DNA from: Gammaproteobacteria bacterium
Lineage (GTDB): Bacteria; Pseudomonadota; Gammaproteobacteria; Chromatiales; Chromatiaceae
DNA: 64,000 nt
Assembly (NCBI GenBank): GCA_030148485.1
Contig: JASBTJ010000033.1
Location: 30,313 to 94,312, forward strand
Direction of reading: 5' to 3'
The notes under the pieces: model-generated
The model's database searches: none
What the model was told of the DNA's origin: nothing
The model's input: the letters and a program-made list of their open reading frames with translations, nothing else
Translations under genes and position numbers: made by a program
Part shown: positions 35,324 through 43,663 of the stretch, piece after piece
How positions within the stretch are numbered: the stretch's first letter is position 1
How the letters are laid out: every line of letters starts with the position of its first letter

Positions 35324-37081
35324 TCATAACCCCAAAACCACCTTGGCACTAAGCGCAATCTGGAACAAAATCTGCGACAAATCCTTGGCAATCTGCCGAG
35401 ACTTGACGTCGATCTTGGGCAATACCAGCACCTGATCACCTGGGCGGATAACATTCGAGGAATCCGTTCCGGCATCTGTCCACCAATCGTCGTTGAAATC
35501 CGCGCTCACCCCAGCCTTATCGGCGTCCGTGAAGCTCCCGTCCCGGTGCGCTATGACCACCCGCGCCTGATCGGCGTTTTGACCGTAACCACCGGCACGC
35601 TGGATGTAATCGTCCAGCGCCAGGTCGGGCTCAAACGCGACAGCCGTGGGAAAGAGCACTTCGCCGCTGACCAACACCAACCCGTCCTTGGTGGGGACAT
35701 GGAGCACGTCTCCGTTCTCCAGCAATAGATCACCCCGACTGGACGCCTGGCTGATCTGTACTTGTCCGGATGGTTCGACCTGCTTGGCGCGGTCCACCCA
35801 CTTGAGGATCAGGTCCGCTTCCTCTTTGCGCAGGCGGGCTTCGTCGCTGGTACCGGAACGTGCGGTGAGTGCAGCGCTTTCCAGCGTCTTCAAAGATGCG
35901 GCCAGCATGTCGCGCTGTCGATCCTTTACGCTCTGCCGGAATAGCTGCACGTTGTTTTGATCGGACCGGTCGGAGAACTGGATTCTCGCTAATAACGTGC
36001 CGAGCTTCGTCCCATAGGGCAACACGTATTCCTGAGCGCTTTGATGCTCGCCCTCCACCCGCACGCTGATGGTCCCGGGTTTTTTGTCGGCGGTAAACTC
36101 AAGCTCGTCACCATTGACGATCCGAATCTGAGACGCCGCCTCAAGTGGGAAATATTCGACGTTCTTGATGGTGCCGCTGTTACGCACGACACGGACATGG
36201 GTTGCCTGCGCCAGTGGCTTGGCAACCTTGATCAGGTCCGCCACTGTGCGATTGGCATCGTCGAACTCGAAGCGTTTTGCGTTTTCCGCGAGTCCGGACA
36301 CCTTGACCACGTTTTGCCGCGGTGCAACGAAAATCACGTCGCCGTCGCCAAGCTGGATCAGTGGCAGTCGTCCATCCAGCAGGAAATCGTACAAATTGAC
36401 GGTCGCGCGTACCGTGTCACCACGCTTGACCTCGACGTCCAGAAAAGAACCACGTTCGGGATCGATACCGCCGGCCTGATCCAGATAATGCAGCAGGCTA
36501 TCCATACTGGTGCCGTTGTAAAGCCCCGGCCGATGTACGAACCCGCTGACAAATACCCGCACGGGCTGAGCGGCAGCCAGACTGGCGTAGCTGTTCACAT
36601 TCGCTCGGAATACCTTGCTGACTGCCGAGTCGACAACCCGTTGTAGATCCTGATTACGCACCCCCAGCACCCGTACGGGCCCCACGTGCGGCAAAAAGAT
36701 ATTGCCCTTGGGATCCACAGGCAACAGATCGTCGTAGTCGAAAGCCCCCCAGAAGCGCACCTGGATACGGTCACCCGCGGCAATCGCGTAATCGGGATTG
36801 AACTGGGTCGCGCCCTGGCGCGCGAATGCACCGGTGAACAGTTGGGCACCGAACACATCGCTTTTAAGGTTCACCGAGTAGTCGAAATAGGGCGCGGCTT
36901 GCGGGCGAAGTTCGGGGGTCGGTTGGACGTTGGCCGGCGGTATCCGCGTCTGTTCGGTCGGATCGGCACCCGCTTCAGTGTCAAACCCCAGGGTGCGGTT
37001 GATACCCAACGTATCCCCTTCCGCGGCATAGGCGCTGGCAGAGATCGTGAAAAACAGCAGCGTGAAAATCAGCCGTAGCAT
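35324..37081 (-). CDS. kpsD: Capsule export outer-membrane protein KpsD (SLBB family)
   Basis: This is the periplasmic/outer-membrane polysaccharide export component. The 585-residue protein begins with a signal peptide (MLRLIFTLLFFTISASAYA) and has the Poly_export motif GDRIQVRFWGAFDYDDLLPVD near residue 90, followed by soluble ligand-binding beta-grasp repeats (VFVSGFVHRPGLY, VKVSGLAENAKRF, VLVSGEVLFPTAV). The frame is open to 37102, but ATG at 37081 has AAGGA ahead and starts at the signal peptide. It begins 5 bases after the kpsE stop. No lipobox is seen, unlike Wza, in line with KpsD. Confidence 0.93.
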   Translation of the reverse strand: MLRLIFTLLFFTISASAYAAEGDTLGINRTLGFDTEAGADPTEQTRIPPANVQPTPELRPQAAPYFDYSVNLKSDVFGAQLFTGAFARQGATQFNPDYAIAAGDRIQVRFWGAFDYDDLLPVDPKGNIFLPHVGPVRVLGVRNQDLQRVVDSAVSKVFRANVNSYASLAAAQPVRVFVSGFVHRPGLYNGTSMDSLLHYLDQAGGIDPERGSFLDVEVKRGDTVRATVNLYDFLLDGRLPLIQLGDGDVIFVAPRQNVVKVSGLAENAKRFEFDDANRTVADLIKVAKPLAQATHVRVVRNSGTIKNVEYFPLEAASQIRIVNGDELEFTADKKPGTISVRVEGEHQSAQEYVLPYGTKLGTLLARIQFSDRSDQNNVQLFRQSVKDRQRDMLAASLKTLESAALTARSGTSDEARLRKEEADLILKWVDRAKQVEPSGQVQISQASSRGDLLLENGDVLHVPTKDGLVLVSGEVLFPTAVAFEPDLALDDYIQRAGGYGQNADQARVVIAHRDGSFTDADKAGVSADFNDDWWTDAGTDSSNVIRPGDQVLVLPKIDVKSRQIAKDLSQILFQIALSAKVVLGL

Positions 37082-37085
37082 GGGT

Positions 37086-38207
37086 TCAATCCTTGTGGTC
37101 ACGAATGATAGCCGCCATCAGATTGACGATACCGGCAATCAGTAGCGTGACCAAGACGAAGACAATGGTGTTGTACAGCCGGCGCGGCTGCAAGGCATAT
37201 TGGGGCATGGTTGGCGATTGCAGTACCGAAACCTTCTTCAGCATCCGCGTGGCTTCGATGCGCCCCTTCTCCAGGGCCACCAGGGCGCTTTTGTACACTT
37301 CCTGCGTGAATTCGGCATTCATTTGCAGCCGTTGGTAACGTTCCACCGTCTGGTTGAGCGCCGGCCCCGCCTTGGAGGTCAAGCGAGCTTGTTCCCGCTT
37401 TATCTGTTTTTCGACCGCGCTGATCTGCTGATCGAGCCGGACGACGTCAGCGCTATCGTCCATCAGGTAACCCAGCATCGCGGAGCGGCGTGCCTGAAGG
37501 TCCGCCAGTTGCGTCTGCAACCCATTGACAATGCCGGCGAGGTTTTCGGCGGTGTTCTCGGGCGAGACCAGGCCTTCCTTGTCTTGAAAATCCAACAACG
37601 CTTGGCGGGCCTTCAGCGCCCGCTCGCTCATGTCGGCGACCTGTTTTTCCAGAAACTGGACCTGTTCCTCCGCCAAGCGATGGGCCATGGCGTTCATGAA
37701 CCGTTCGCCTTCCCGAACCAGCATGGCGACGATCTCATGGGCCTTGGCCGGATCGTAGGCCTCGGCCTTGATCACCAACACACCGGCACGCTCATCCATT
37801 TCGATACTGACACGGCGAAGGTAATAGGCGTGAAAACGCTCCAGCGGCGCATCCTTGTCCCACATGCGGGAAAACACGTCATGCGAGCCATCACTGTAAT
37901 GGGCCCGCAACTGCAATTGCGCATCAAGCTTGTTGAGCATATCCACCGAGAGCAAGTGGTCGCGCAGCAACAACTGGTCCGCCCCCGACGAGCCACCCAA
38001 ATTCCCCAGCAGACTGGACAAATCCGTGTCCTGCCCGTAGGCGACGTCCGTACGCTGCACAATTACGTGTGCTTCCGAGACAAAGCGGTCCGACGCCATA
38101 AGCCCCCAGTAAAGCATGGACAGGAGGGTAGCAAGTGTGGCCACGGTTAGGATGCGACGTCTGCGCATCGCCGGCAGCAAGGGGCCCTTGGCGATCTTCT
38201 CAATCAT
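37086..38207 (-). CDS. kpsE: Capsule export inner-membrane adaptor KpsE (RkpU-like)
   Basis: KpsE links the KpsMT transporter to KpsD across the periplasm. The 373-residue product has the expected layout. A cytoplasmic N-terminus is followed by a membrane helix near 20-38, then a periplasmic domain with long coiled coils (about 170-300). A segment VSVLQSPTMPQYALQPRRLYN, typical of the PCP/Wzz-type family, comes before the second membrane helix (about 345-365). It overlaps kpsT by 4 bases and kpsD begins 5 bases after its stop, so kpsM-T-E-D is one operon. Confidence 0.93.
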   Translation of the reverse strand: MIEKIAKGPLLPAMRRRRILTVATLATLLSMLYWGLMASDRFVSEAHVIVQRTDVAYGQDTDLSSLLGNLGGSSGADQLLLRDHLLSVDMLNKLDAQLQLRAHYSDGSHDVFSRMWDKDAPLERFHAYYLRRVSIEMDERAGVLVIKAEAYDPAKAHEIVAMLVREGERFMNAMAHRLAEEQVQFLEKQVADMSERALKARQALLDFQDKEGLVSPENTAENLAGIVNGLQTQLADLQARRSAMLGYLMDDSADVVRLDQQISAVEKQIKREQARLTSKAGPALNQTVERYQRLQMNAEFTQEVYKSALVALEKGRIEATRMLKKVSVLQSPTMPQYALQPRRLYNTIVFVLVTLLIAGIVNLMAAIIRDHKD

Positions 38208-38869
38208 AGCTTTTGGCTTTCTTTGTAGGCTTTGAGCGCGTCGTCAATGTCGTCGAACCAATGGGCTTGACCATCATTCAGCCAAATGCCGGCGGAACAA
38301 AATTGTCTCAGTGTCGCCTCACCGTGGGACACCATGATGAGTCCCGCGCGGTTCGCCAGCCCCTTGAAGGCCTGTAGCGCTTTTTTACGAAATGCGGCGT
38401 CCCCGGCGGCTGTCACTTCATCCGAGATATACACATCGAAATCGAAAGCCAACGATAGCGCAAACTGCAGGCGGGACCGCATGCCAGAGGAATAGTTCTT
38501 CACCGGCTCGTCGAAGGCGTCGTCGATTTCAGCAAACGCCTGGATGGCGTCCAAGCGCTCCGGTATGTCATGTTCGTGCCCATGTACTCGACAGACGAAT
38601 TTGGCGTTTTGGCGACCGGTGAGACTACCCTGCAAACCACCTCCAAAGCCCATCGGCCAGGAGACGCGACAATGGCGTTCCACACTGCCTTTGGTCGGGT
38701 GATCGACGCCCCCGATCAAACGCAACAATGTCGACTTACCGGCGCCGTTTCTACCGACCAGCCCGACATTGGTGTTTGCCGGTATGGAAAACGAAACACC
38801 CTGTAGCACCCACTTCCCCGCCCCATGATCGGTCCGGTAACGCTTGTATACATCGCGGACGGAGATCAT
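38204..38869 (-). CDS. kpsT: Capsule ABC exporter ATPase KpsT (RkpS-like)
   Basis: The 221-residue ATP-binding subunit has Walker A GRNGAGKST (about 39-47), an ABC signature YSSGMRSRLQFALS and Walker B FDVYISDEVTAAGD, followed by MVSHGEATLRQFC (H-loop). The signature YSSGM and the Asp-Glu-Val after Walker B are those of capsule/O-antigen exporters. It overlaps kpsM and kpsE by 4 bases each. With KpsM it drives export of the lipid-linked chain across the inner membrane. Confidence 0.95.
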   Translation of the reverse strand: MISVRDVYKRYRTDHGAGKWVLQGVSFSIPANTNVGLVGRNGAGKSTLLRLIGGVDHPTKGSVERHCRVSWPMGFGGGLQGSLTGRQNAKFVCRVHGHEHDIPERLDAIQAFAEIDDAFDEPVKNYSSGMRSRLQFALSLAFDFDVYISDEVTAAGDAAFRKKALQAFKGLANRAGLIMVSHGEATLRQFCSAGIWLNDGQAHWFDDIDDALKAYKESQKL

Positions 38870-39663
38870 TTAGTAGCCAAGCGCATGCTGAAGTGCACGT
38901 GCAGTGCGAGTCCGAAAAAAACACCGATCAGGGCGGACACATACAGATAGCCGATGCTCAACTCCGGCACCGCCTGGTAATGGGGCGCAAAGCCCAATCG
39001 CACCGCCTCCACACCATGTGCCAACGGGTTCAGCATCAGCCACTCCCGATAAGGCGCCGGCACCACGTGCATCGGCACCATGACACCGGACAGAAAATAC
39101 AGCGGGGTCATGAGCAAGCCCACGAACTTGCCCAGTTCGGGCACCAGGTGTTGCGCAACGGACGTAATCAGGCCGAAACCTAAGCCGACCAACCACAGTC
39201 CGAAAAACGCCTCAAGTACGGCAAGGGGATTGGCGGGAATCACATCGAGACCAACCAATGCTGCCCCCAGACACAGCACCAGGGTCACCAGCACCATCAG
39301 AAACCCTTCCAGCGCAGCGCGGCTCAACACCGTATCCACGGGTTTGACCTGTCGGTAGGAGAACAAGGCCTGATTGGATGCCACGGCGTGCATGCCCTGG
39401 GTCCCAGTACGGCGAAACATGAAAAACGCCAACAGGCCCAGCATGATCCAGACTGCGGCCTCGATACCCCCGATCACCCGCAGGCTGACCACACCAAACA
39501 AAAACATCAGGAAGACGACGTGAACCATCGGCTCCAGCAACAGCCATAACCAAGCCGCGCGGCTACTGAAGAGACGATGCACCGACTCCCGGAGAAAAAG
39601 CGCCTTCCAGACGGAAAGCGTGATGTTGATCGACGAGCGATGCTTCCCCATCACTGCGCTCAC
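38866..39663 (-). CDS. kpsM: Capsule ABC exporter permease KpsM (RkpR-like)
   Basis: This ABC-2 type permease of 265 residues has six predicted membrane helices. Its N-terminal signature (LSVWKALFLRESVHRLFSSRAAWLWLLLEPMVHV) is typical of KpsM/BexB, and the C-terminal part contains YFLSGVMVPMHVVPAPYREWLMLNPLAHGVEAVR. An internal Met at residue 5 (MGKHRSS) is an alternative start. It is the first gene of the export operon; its promoter should lie in 39664-40054. Confidence 0.95.
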   Translation of the reverse strand: MSAVMGKHRSSINITLSVWKALFLRESVHRLFSSRAAWLWLLLEPMVHVVFLMFLFGVVSLRVIGGIEAAVWIMLGLLAFFMFRRTGTQGMHAVASNQALFSYRQVKPVDTVLSRAALEGFLMVLVTLVLCLGAALVGLDVIPANPLAVLEAFFGLWLVGLGFGLITSVAQHLVPELGKFVGLLMTPLYFLSGVMVPMHVVPAPYREWLMLNPLAHGVEAVRLGFAPHYQAVPELSIGYLYVSALIGVFFGLALHVHFSMRLATK

Positions 39664-40054
39664 CCGGTTATGCCCCGCTCAAAAGACAAACAGCCCCCCA
39701 TGGAGTGCTCCATACAGCCCTCGCCCCTGTGACGAAATCACGCCGCCAAGGATACACATCAGCCTGTCGAGTCTGCCCGAACTGGGTGACAAATTACAGT
39801 CTGGCTTTGTGTTTCTGGGTAACGGATCGACGACCCACAAGACGATCGCTCCAGGAACGCTGTTCAGCGACAGGAAAGGAAATTGGCAATCATCAGCTGC
39901 TGTCGATCAACCGTCGCCCGCCGATATAGCGCTCACGGAAACTGCGTCCGTTGCTTGCCGGCACCCGCCGCAACGCGCGCGGCGACCGTCGTCGAACTCG
40001 CCGCAGCCGAGCGCCTCGACACGCCTTGACTGTTTTCCTGCCCGGACGCACACC
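39664..40054. other. 390-base spacer upstream of kpsM
   Basis: It should contain the kpsM promoter, but no hexamer pair stands out. A short palindrome, ATGGAG-TG-CTCCAT, lies near 39700. There is no ops/JUMPstart motif here, unlike the E. coli kpsM leader. No gene is seen. Confidence 0.45.
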
Positions 40055-40753
40055 TCAATGAAGACAGCATTTCTTGTATTTCTTACCACTACCGCAGGGA
40101 CAAGGTTCGTTGCGGCCGACCTTCGGGGACTCCGCCCTGGCCGGCACGTTCTGCCGTCCCTTGCTACGCCTGGCCAACCAGTAGGCGTGCAGTTGGCGGA
40201 CGCTCGGGGCCACCTGCTGCTGGAGCGACTCGGTTGCCTCCAGAGCCAAATCATGTCCTGCCCAGTTGGTGCCTCCGGTGAAAGCCGCAATCGGCCGTAT
40301 CAGCCGGGCGACTTGGTCATCTTCGAGTGCCCAGTCGCGCTGGGCCAGACCCACCCCGCGCATGTACCCCTCGCACCATTCGTCGACAATCAGGTAGCGC
40401 CTGCCTTCGACGACCCGCTCGTTGAACAGCGGTTCGAAATCCTGTGAATGATCCATCAGCAGTTGTGCAATGCCGTTCATGTGCCGCATCAATAGACTCA
40501 TGACCTGTTGCGCTTGCTGTTCATGCTGCCATTCGGGCGCGACATCTCCCCAAACCGCCGCTATCCAGCGTGACGGCAGCACCAACACCGGGCCGCTGAC
40601 GACGGCGGTAAGCAAACCATCCAGATCCGCGATCGACAGTATCCCTTCGTCCACGCCCTGGTAGTCCGCGTCTTCATCGAAACGATCGAGCAGGAAGGCA
40701 TCCAGCCAGTCGATCTCGTCGTCGCTTAGGGGTTCGTTCAATTCATGCATCAT
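40055..40753 (-). CDS. YecA/UPF0149-family protein with C-terminal SEC-C zinc motif
   Basis: The 232-residue protein (start ATG at 40753 with AGGA five bases ahead; the frame is open to 40852) has the UPF0149 helical domain, with [16 protein letters not shown] at the N-terminus, a middle part beginning [13 protein letters not shown] and WCEGYMRGV near 130. It ends in a SEC-C motif, [18 protein letters not shown], which binds zinc. In SecA the same motif contacts ribosomes and SecB; the YecA family's role is not well defined. It lies at the right edge of the capsule island, reading toward kpsM, and shows no functional tie to it. Confidence 0.88.
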   Translation of the reverse strand: MMHELNEPLSDDEIDWLDAFLLDRFDEDADYQGVDEGILSIADLDGLLTAVVSGPVLVLPSRWIAAVWGDVAPEWQHEQQAQQVMSLLMRHMNGIAQLLMDHSQDFEPLFNERVVEGRRYLIVDEWCEGYMRGVGLAQRDWALEDDQVARLIRPIAAFTGGTNWAGHDLALEATESLQQQVAPSVRQLHAYWLARRSKGRQNVPARAESPKVGRNEPCPCGSGKKYKKCCLH

Positions 40754-41009
40754 CGCCATCCTGATCCAGGCATCTTTCGTGGACTGAGTGCCCCACAAAT
40801 CCGCGGGCGCCTTGCGTACCGCGACGCCAACACACCCGGAGCCCCCACCCAATGCTCAACGGAATCCGGGCAACCAAGGGCGGGCCGAGACAGAATAGCA
40901 GCCCTTCGGCGGATGCCGGCGCGAATGAATGACCAGAATCAGCCGAGGGTAGCCGCCAATCCGGGAGATCCGATGACCACCAGGGCGGCCGCCTCGGTTT
41001 CAGGCGCAG

Positions 41010-41049
41010 ACGAAAAAACCAACCACCCCGGAGTGATTGGTTTTTTCGT
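41010..41049 (-). terminator. Intrinsic terminator, probably the original trailer of tRNA-fMet
   Basis: A near-perfect hairpin with A-run and T-run on opposite sides (ACGAAAAAACCAA...TTGGTTTTTTCGT) could terminate in both directions. On the minus strand it follows, after 7 bases, a copy of the tRNA-fMet 3' end (41057-41066). That is the same layout as the intact tRNA and its terminator at 42008-42057. Confidence 0.8.
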
Positions 41050-41056
41050 GCATTGT

Positions 41057-41066
41057 TTGGTAGCGG
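41057..41066. repeat. Direct repeat of the tRNA-fMet 3' end (candidate attR)
   Basis: TTGGTAGCGG is identical to 42048-42057, which is the CCA end and acceptor strand of tRNA-fMet plus one base; the next bases are A-G here and G-G there. The repeats flank about 980 bases holding the toxin-antitoxin genes, as expected if that segment integrated at the tRNA 3' end and restored it. The core is short, so chance is not excluded. Confidence 0.5.
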
Positions 41067-41116
41067 AGCCGAGTCCATACACTTCCTACGCTGAGAATCG
41101 GCCTGGAACACTCGAT

Positions 41117-41154
41117 TTGACTTCCCTATAGCATTTTGTATGCTATTGTCATAC
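41117..41154 (+). promoter_or_regulatory. Promoter with overlapping operators of the toxin-antitoxin pair
   Basis: TTGACT (41117-41122) and TATGCT (41139-41144) are 16 bases apart. Two nested inverted repeats cover the -10: TAGCAT-N5-ATGCTA (41129-41145) and GTATG-N7-CATAC (41138-41154). Type II antitoxins usually repress their own promoter through such repeats, so these are probably the antitoxin binding sites. Confidence 0.65.
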
Positions 41155-41175
41155 ACGCCAAGAGCCACTCCAATC

Positions 41176-41454
41176 ATGGAAGCTAAGAAAGTCACATCCA
41201 AAGTCTTGAGTGTTCGAGTCTCCCCGCAAGAGCGCGATTTGCTTCAGATTGCGGCAAACCACGAACATTCGTCCGTCAGCGATTTCGTTCGCCATAATGC
41301 CCTTGAGGCGGCCGCCCAAGTGCTGATGGAGCGGCGCATCATCCAAATCCCTGCCGAAACCTGGGATGAAATTGACGCCTACCTGGCTGCCCCCGCCAAA
41401 CTGAAACCTGAGCTTCAATCTCTTGCTCAGCAAAAAGCGGCGTGGCAGGACTAA
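41176..41454 (+). CDS. DUF1778 (TacA-type) ribbon-helix-helix antitoxin
   Basis: The 92-residue antitoxin begins MEAKKVTSKVLSVRVSPQERDLL, a ribbon-helix-helix DNA-binding segment, followed by AANHEHSSVSDFVRHNALEAA. The C-terminus (RIIQIPAETWDEIDAYLAAP) is the usual toxin-neutralising tail of the TacA family. The frame is open from 41140, but that start would lie within the operators, so ATG at 41176 is preferred. It overlaps the toxin gene by 13 bases. It should repress the operon by binding 41129-41154, with the toxin as co-repressor; that is known for the family and inferred here. Confidence 0.88.
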   Translation: MEAKKVTSKVLSVRVSPQERDLLQIAANHEHSSVSDFVRHNALEAAAQVLMERRIIQIPAETWDEIDAYLAAPAKLKPELQSLAQQKAAWQD

Positions 41455-41948
41455 GCTCACCTCGCCCACTTCGAAAAGACGATGATCGAGACGGCTTTGA
41501 TTGCGGAGAGAACGCCCTCAATCGCTGGCTTCGTCGTCATGCCTGGGGCAACGAAGTAACAAACGCCTCCCGCACCTATGTCGTTACAGACGAGGAAAAT
41601 GGGCTTGTTGCCGGTTTCGTCTCATTGGCAACCGGCCAGATTGAACGCGCCTTTCTCTCCAAGTCGCAGCAACGGAATCAGCCCAACCCAATTCCCGTTC
41701 TGATACTGGGCCAACTTGCCATTGATACCCGTTATCAAGGTAACCGGTTGGGCGTAAGCCTCCTGAAACATGCTTTTGACGTTGCCGTGGCGGCCTCCCA
41801 GAAGGTAGGCATCGTCGGGGTCGTGACCCATCCTTTGAATCCAGAGGCCCGAAGCTTCTACCGGAGGTGGGGATTCGAGAACCTACCCGGTGATCCCGAA
41901 CAGGCACTGATTGTGCGAATCAAAGACTTGAAGAAGTCCGGATTTTAA
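41442..41948 (+). CDS. GNAT acetyltransferase toxin (TacT-type)
   Basis: TacT-type toxins acetylate the amino group of charged tRNAs and stop translation. The 168-residue product shows FDCGENALNRWLRRHA near residue 20, a central ILGQLAIDTRYQGNRLGVSLL acetyl-CoA-binding stretch (a Q/RxxGxG/A-like loop, here QGNRLG) and the catalytic Tyr context RSFYRRWGFENLPG. The start is GTG at 41442 inside the antitoxin gene, so the two are coupled. Together with the tRNA-end repeats it looks like a small mobile stability module. Confidence 0.9.
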   Translation: MAGLSSPRPLRKDDDRDGFDCGENALNRWLRRHAWGNEVTNASRTYVVTDEENGLVAGFVSLATGQIERAFLSKSQQRNQPNPIPVLILGQLAIDTRYQGNRLGVSLLKHAFDVAVAASQKVGIVGVVTHPLNPEARSFYRRWGFENLPGDPEQALIVRIKDLKKSGF

Positions 41949-42007
41949 GTTTGACGAGCCGAGAGACGTCGCGCACCGCTGAAGGTTCAAATTGACCTTC
42001 AGACGAC

Positions 42008-42042
42008 AAAAAGCCCAAGCTATTGACTAGCTTGGGCTTTTT
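42008..42042 (-). terminator. Terminator of tRNA-fMet
   Basis: A perfect 15-bp stem (AAAAAGCCCAAGCTA / TAGCTTGGGCTTTTT) around a 5-base loop gives a T-run on both strands. It lies 6 bases after the tRNA 3' end on the minus strand, and about 60 bases after the toxin gene on the plus strand. It can serve both, and should block transcription from the tRNA into the island. Confidence 0.9.
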
Positions 42043-42047
42043 AACAG

Positions 42048-42125
<78 letters not shown>

Positions 42126-42138
42126 TCTGGTGGAGCGC

Positions 42139-42167
42139 ATAGTACGGATTACGCCCCCTGGCGTCAA
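42139..42167 (-). promoter_or_regulatory. Promoter of tRNA-fMet
   Basis: On the minus strand TTGACG and TACTAT are separated by 17 bases, followed by a GC-rich discriminator (GCGC) and the tRNA 5' end 13 bases after the -10. GC-rich discriminators are typical of stringently controlled stable-RNA promoters. It sits in the 56 bases between nuoN and the tRNA. Confidence 0.9.
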
Positions 42168-42181
42168 GCCGGGAAAGCGTT

Positions 42182-43633
42182 TCAAACGCCGAAAGCGGTG
42201 CGACAAACGGCCAGCAACGCCGCTGGGAAAATACCCAGCAGCAGCACCGTAACGCCGTTCAGGCTCATCGCCATCTGGGTGTCCAGACTGGCCGTGATCG
42301 GGGCAGTCGTGACCGGCTTGTCGAAGTACAGCACCTTGACCACCCGCAGGTAGTAGAAGGCGGCGATCACCGAGAAGAACACCGCCACCAGGGCCAGCCA
42401 GGTCATGTCGGCGCTGATGACCGATTCGATGATGAACAACTTGGCGAAGAATCCGACCGTCGGCGGCACGCCGGCCATGGAGAACATGATCAGCAGCATC
42501 ATGAACGCCAGCCAGGGGCTGCGTTCGTTGAGGCCCTTCAGGTCGTCCATCTCCTGGGCGTCGAAGCCCTTGCGGCTGAGCATGGACAACATGCCGAAGC
42601 CGCCAGCGGCCATCAATGAATAGACGATGGTGTAGAACATGGCGGCGGCATAGCCGTCCACATCGACCGTCAGAATACCCAGGAAGATGAAGCCCATGTG
42701 GCCGACGGTGGAATACGCCAGCATCCGTTTCACGTTCGATTGGGCGATGGCCACGATGTTGCCGACCGCCATGGAGGCGACCGCCAGGATGATCAGCATG
42801 CCCTGCCAGCCTTCCCAGCCGCCCTGCAGACCGCCGAGCCCTTCCACCAGCATGCGAATCGCCAGACCGAACGCGGCGATCTTGGGCGCACTGCTCAGGA
42901 ACAAGGCCACCGGGGTCGGAGCGCCGTGGTAGACGTCCGGCACCCACATGTGGAAGGGCACGGCGCCGAACTTGAAGGCCACGCCGATGACCACGAACAC
43001 CAGACCGAAGATCAACACCGTGTCCTCGGACTGATCGGCATGCATCAAGGACTGCGCCACGCTGGGGAAGTCCAACGCGCCGGTGACACCGTAGATGATG
43101 GAAATTCCGTACAGCAACATGCCGGACGACAAGGCACCCAGGACGAAATACTTGACCGCCGCCTCGGCGCCCTGCGGCGAATCCCGGTCGAAGGCCACCA
43201 TGGCGAACAGGCACAGCGAGAGCAATTCCAACCCCAGATACAAGGTCAGGAAACCGTTGGCCGAGATCATCACCAAGCCGCCCAGCACGGCGAACAGGCC
43301 CATGACGAAATATTCGCCCTTGAACAGATCACGGTCGCGCAGATAGTCCTTCGCATACACGAAGGCCAGCATCGCAACGAGACAGGCGGCCACCTTCAAG
43401 GCATCCGACATCGGGTCGCGGATGTAGCCACCGGACCAGAGCACCTCGGTGGCGTCACTGCTACCCCAGATCGTGAGCGCCGCGGTGACCGCCAGACTGA
43501 CCAGCGACAGGCCATAGGTGGTCATCCGGTAGCGATCCTTGAGGAAGACATCGATCAGCAGGACCAGACAGGCGGCGCTGGCCAGAAAAATCTCCGGCGC
43601 CAGGCCTTGCAAATGTGCAGCGTCGAATCCCAT
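42182..43633 (-). CDS. nuoN: NADH-quinone oxidoreductase subunit N
   Basis: This is an antiporter-like membrane subunit of complex I. The 483-residue polytopic protein has the Proton_antipo_M region (GVAFKFGAVPFHMWVPDVYHGAPTP, with the conserved Lys and His) and SNVKRMLAYSTVGHMGF. Length matches E. coli NuoN (485). It is the last gene of the 14-gene nuo operon, 30 bases after nuoM, and is followed by tRNA-fMet with its own promoter. No terminator is seen between them, so nuo transcripts may read through the tRNA. Confidence 0.97.
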   Translation of the reverse strand: MGFDAAHLQGLAPEIFLASAACLVLLIDVFLKDRYRMTTYGLSLVSLAVTAALTIWGSSDATEVLWSGGYIRDPMSDALKVAACLVAMLAFVYAKDYLRDRDLFKGEYFVMGLFAVLGGLVMISANGFLTLYLGLELLSLCLFAMVAFDRDSPQGAEAAVKYFVLGALSSGMLLYGISIIYGVTGALDFPSVAQSLMHADQSEDTVLIFGLVFVVIGVAFKFGAVPFHMWVPDVYHGAPTPVALFLSSAPKIAAFGLAIRMLVEGLGGLQGGWEGWQGMLIILAVASMAVGNIVAIAQSNVKRMLAYSTVGHMGFIFLGILTVDVDGYAAAMFYTIVYSLMAAGGFGMLSMLSRKGFDAQEMDDLKGLNERSPWLAFMMLLIMFSMAGVPPTVGFFAKLFIIESVISADMTWLALVAVFFSVIAAFYYLRVVKVLYFDKPVTTAPITASLDTQMAMSLNGVTVLLLGIFPAALLAVCRTAFGV

Positions 43634-43663
43634 GCGTTTATCCCAGGTAACAGTGCCGCCGCG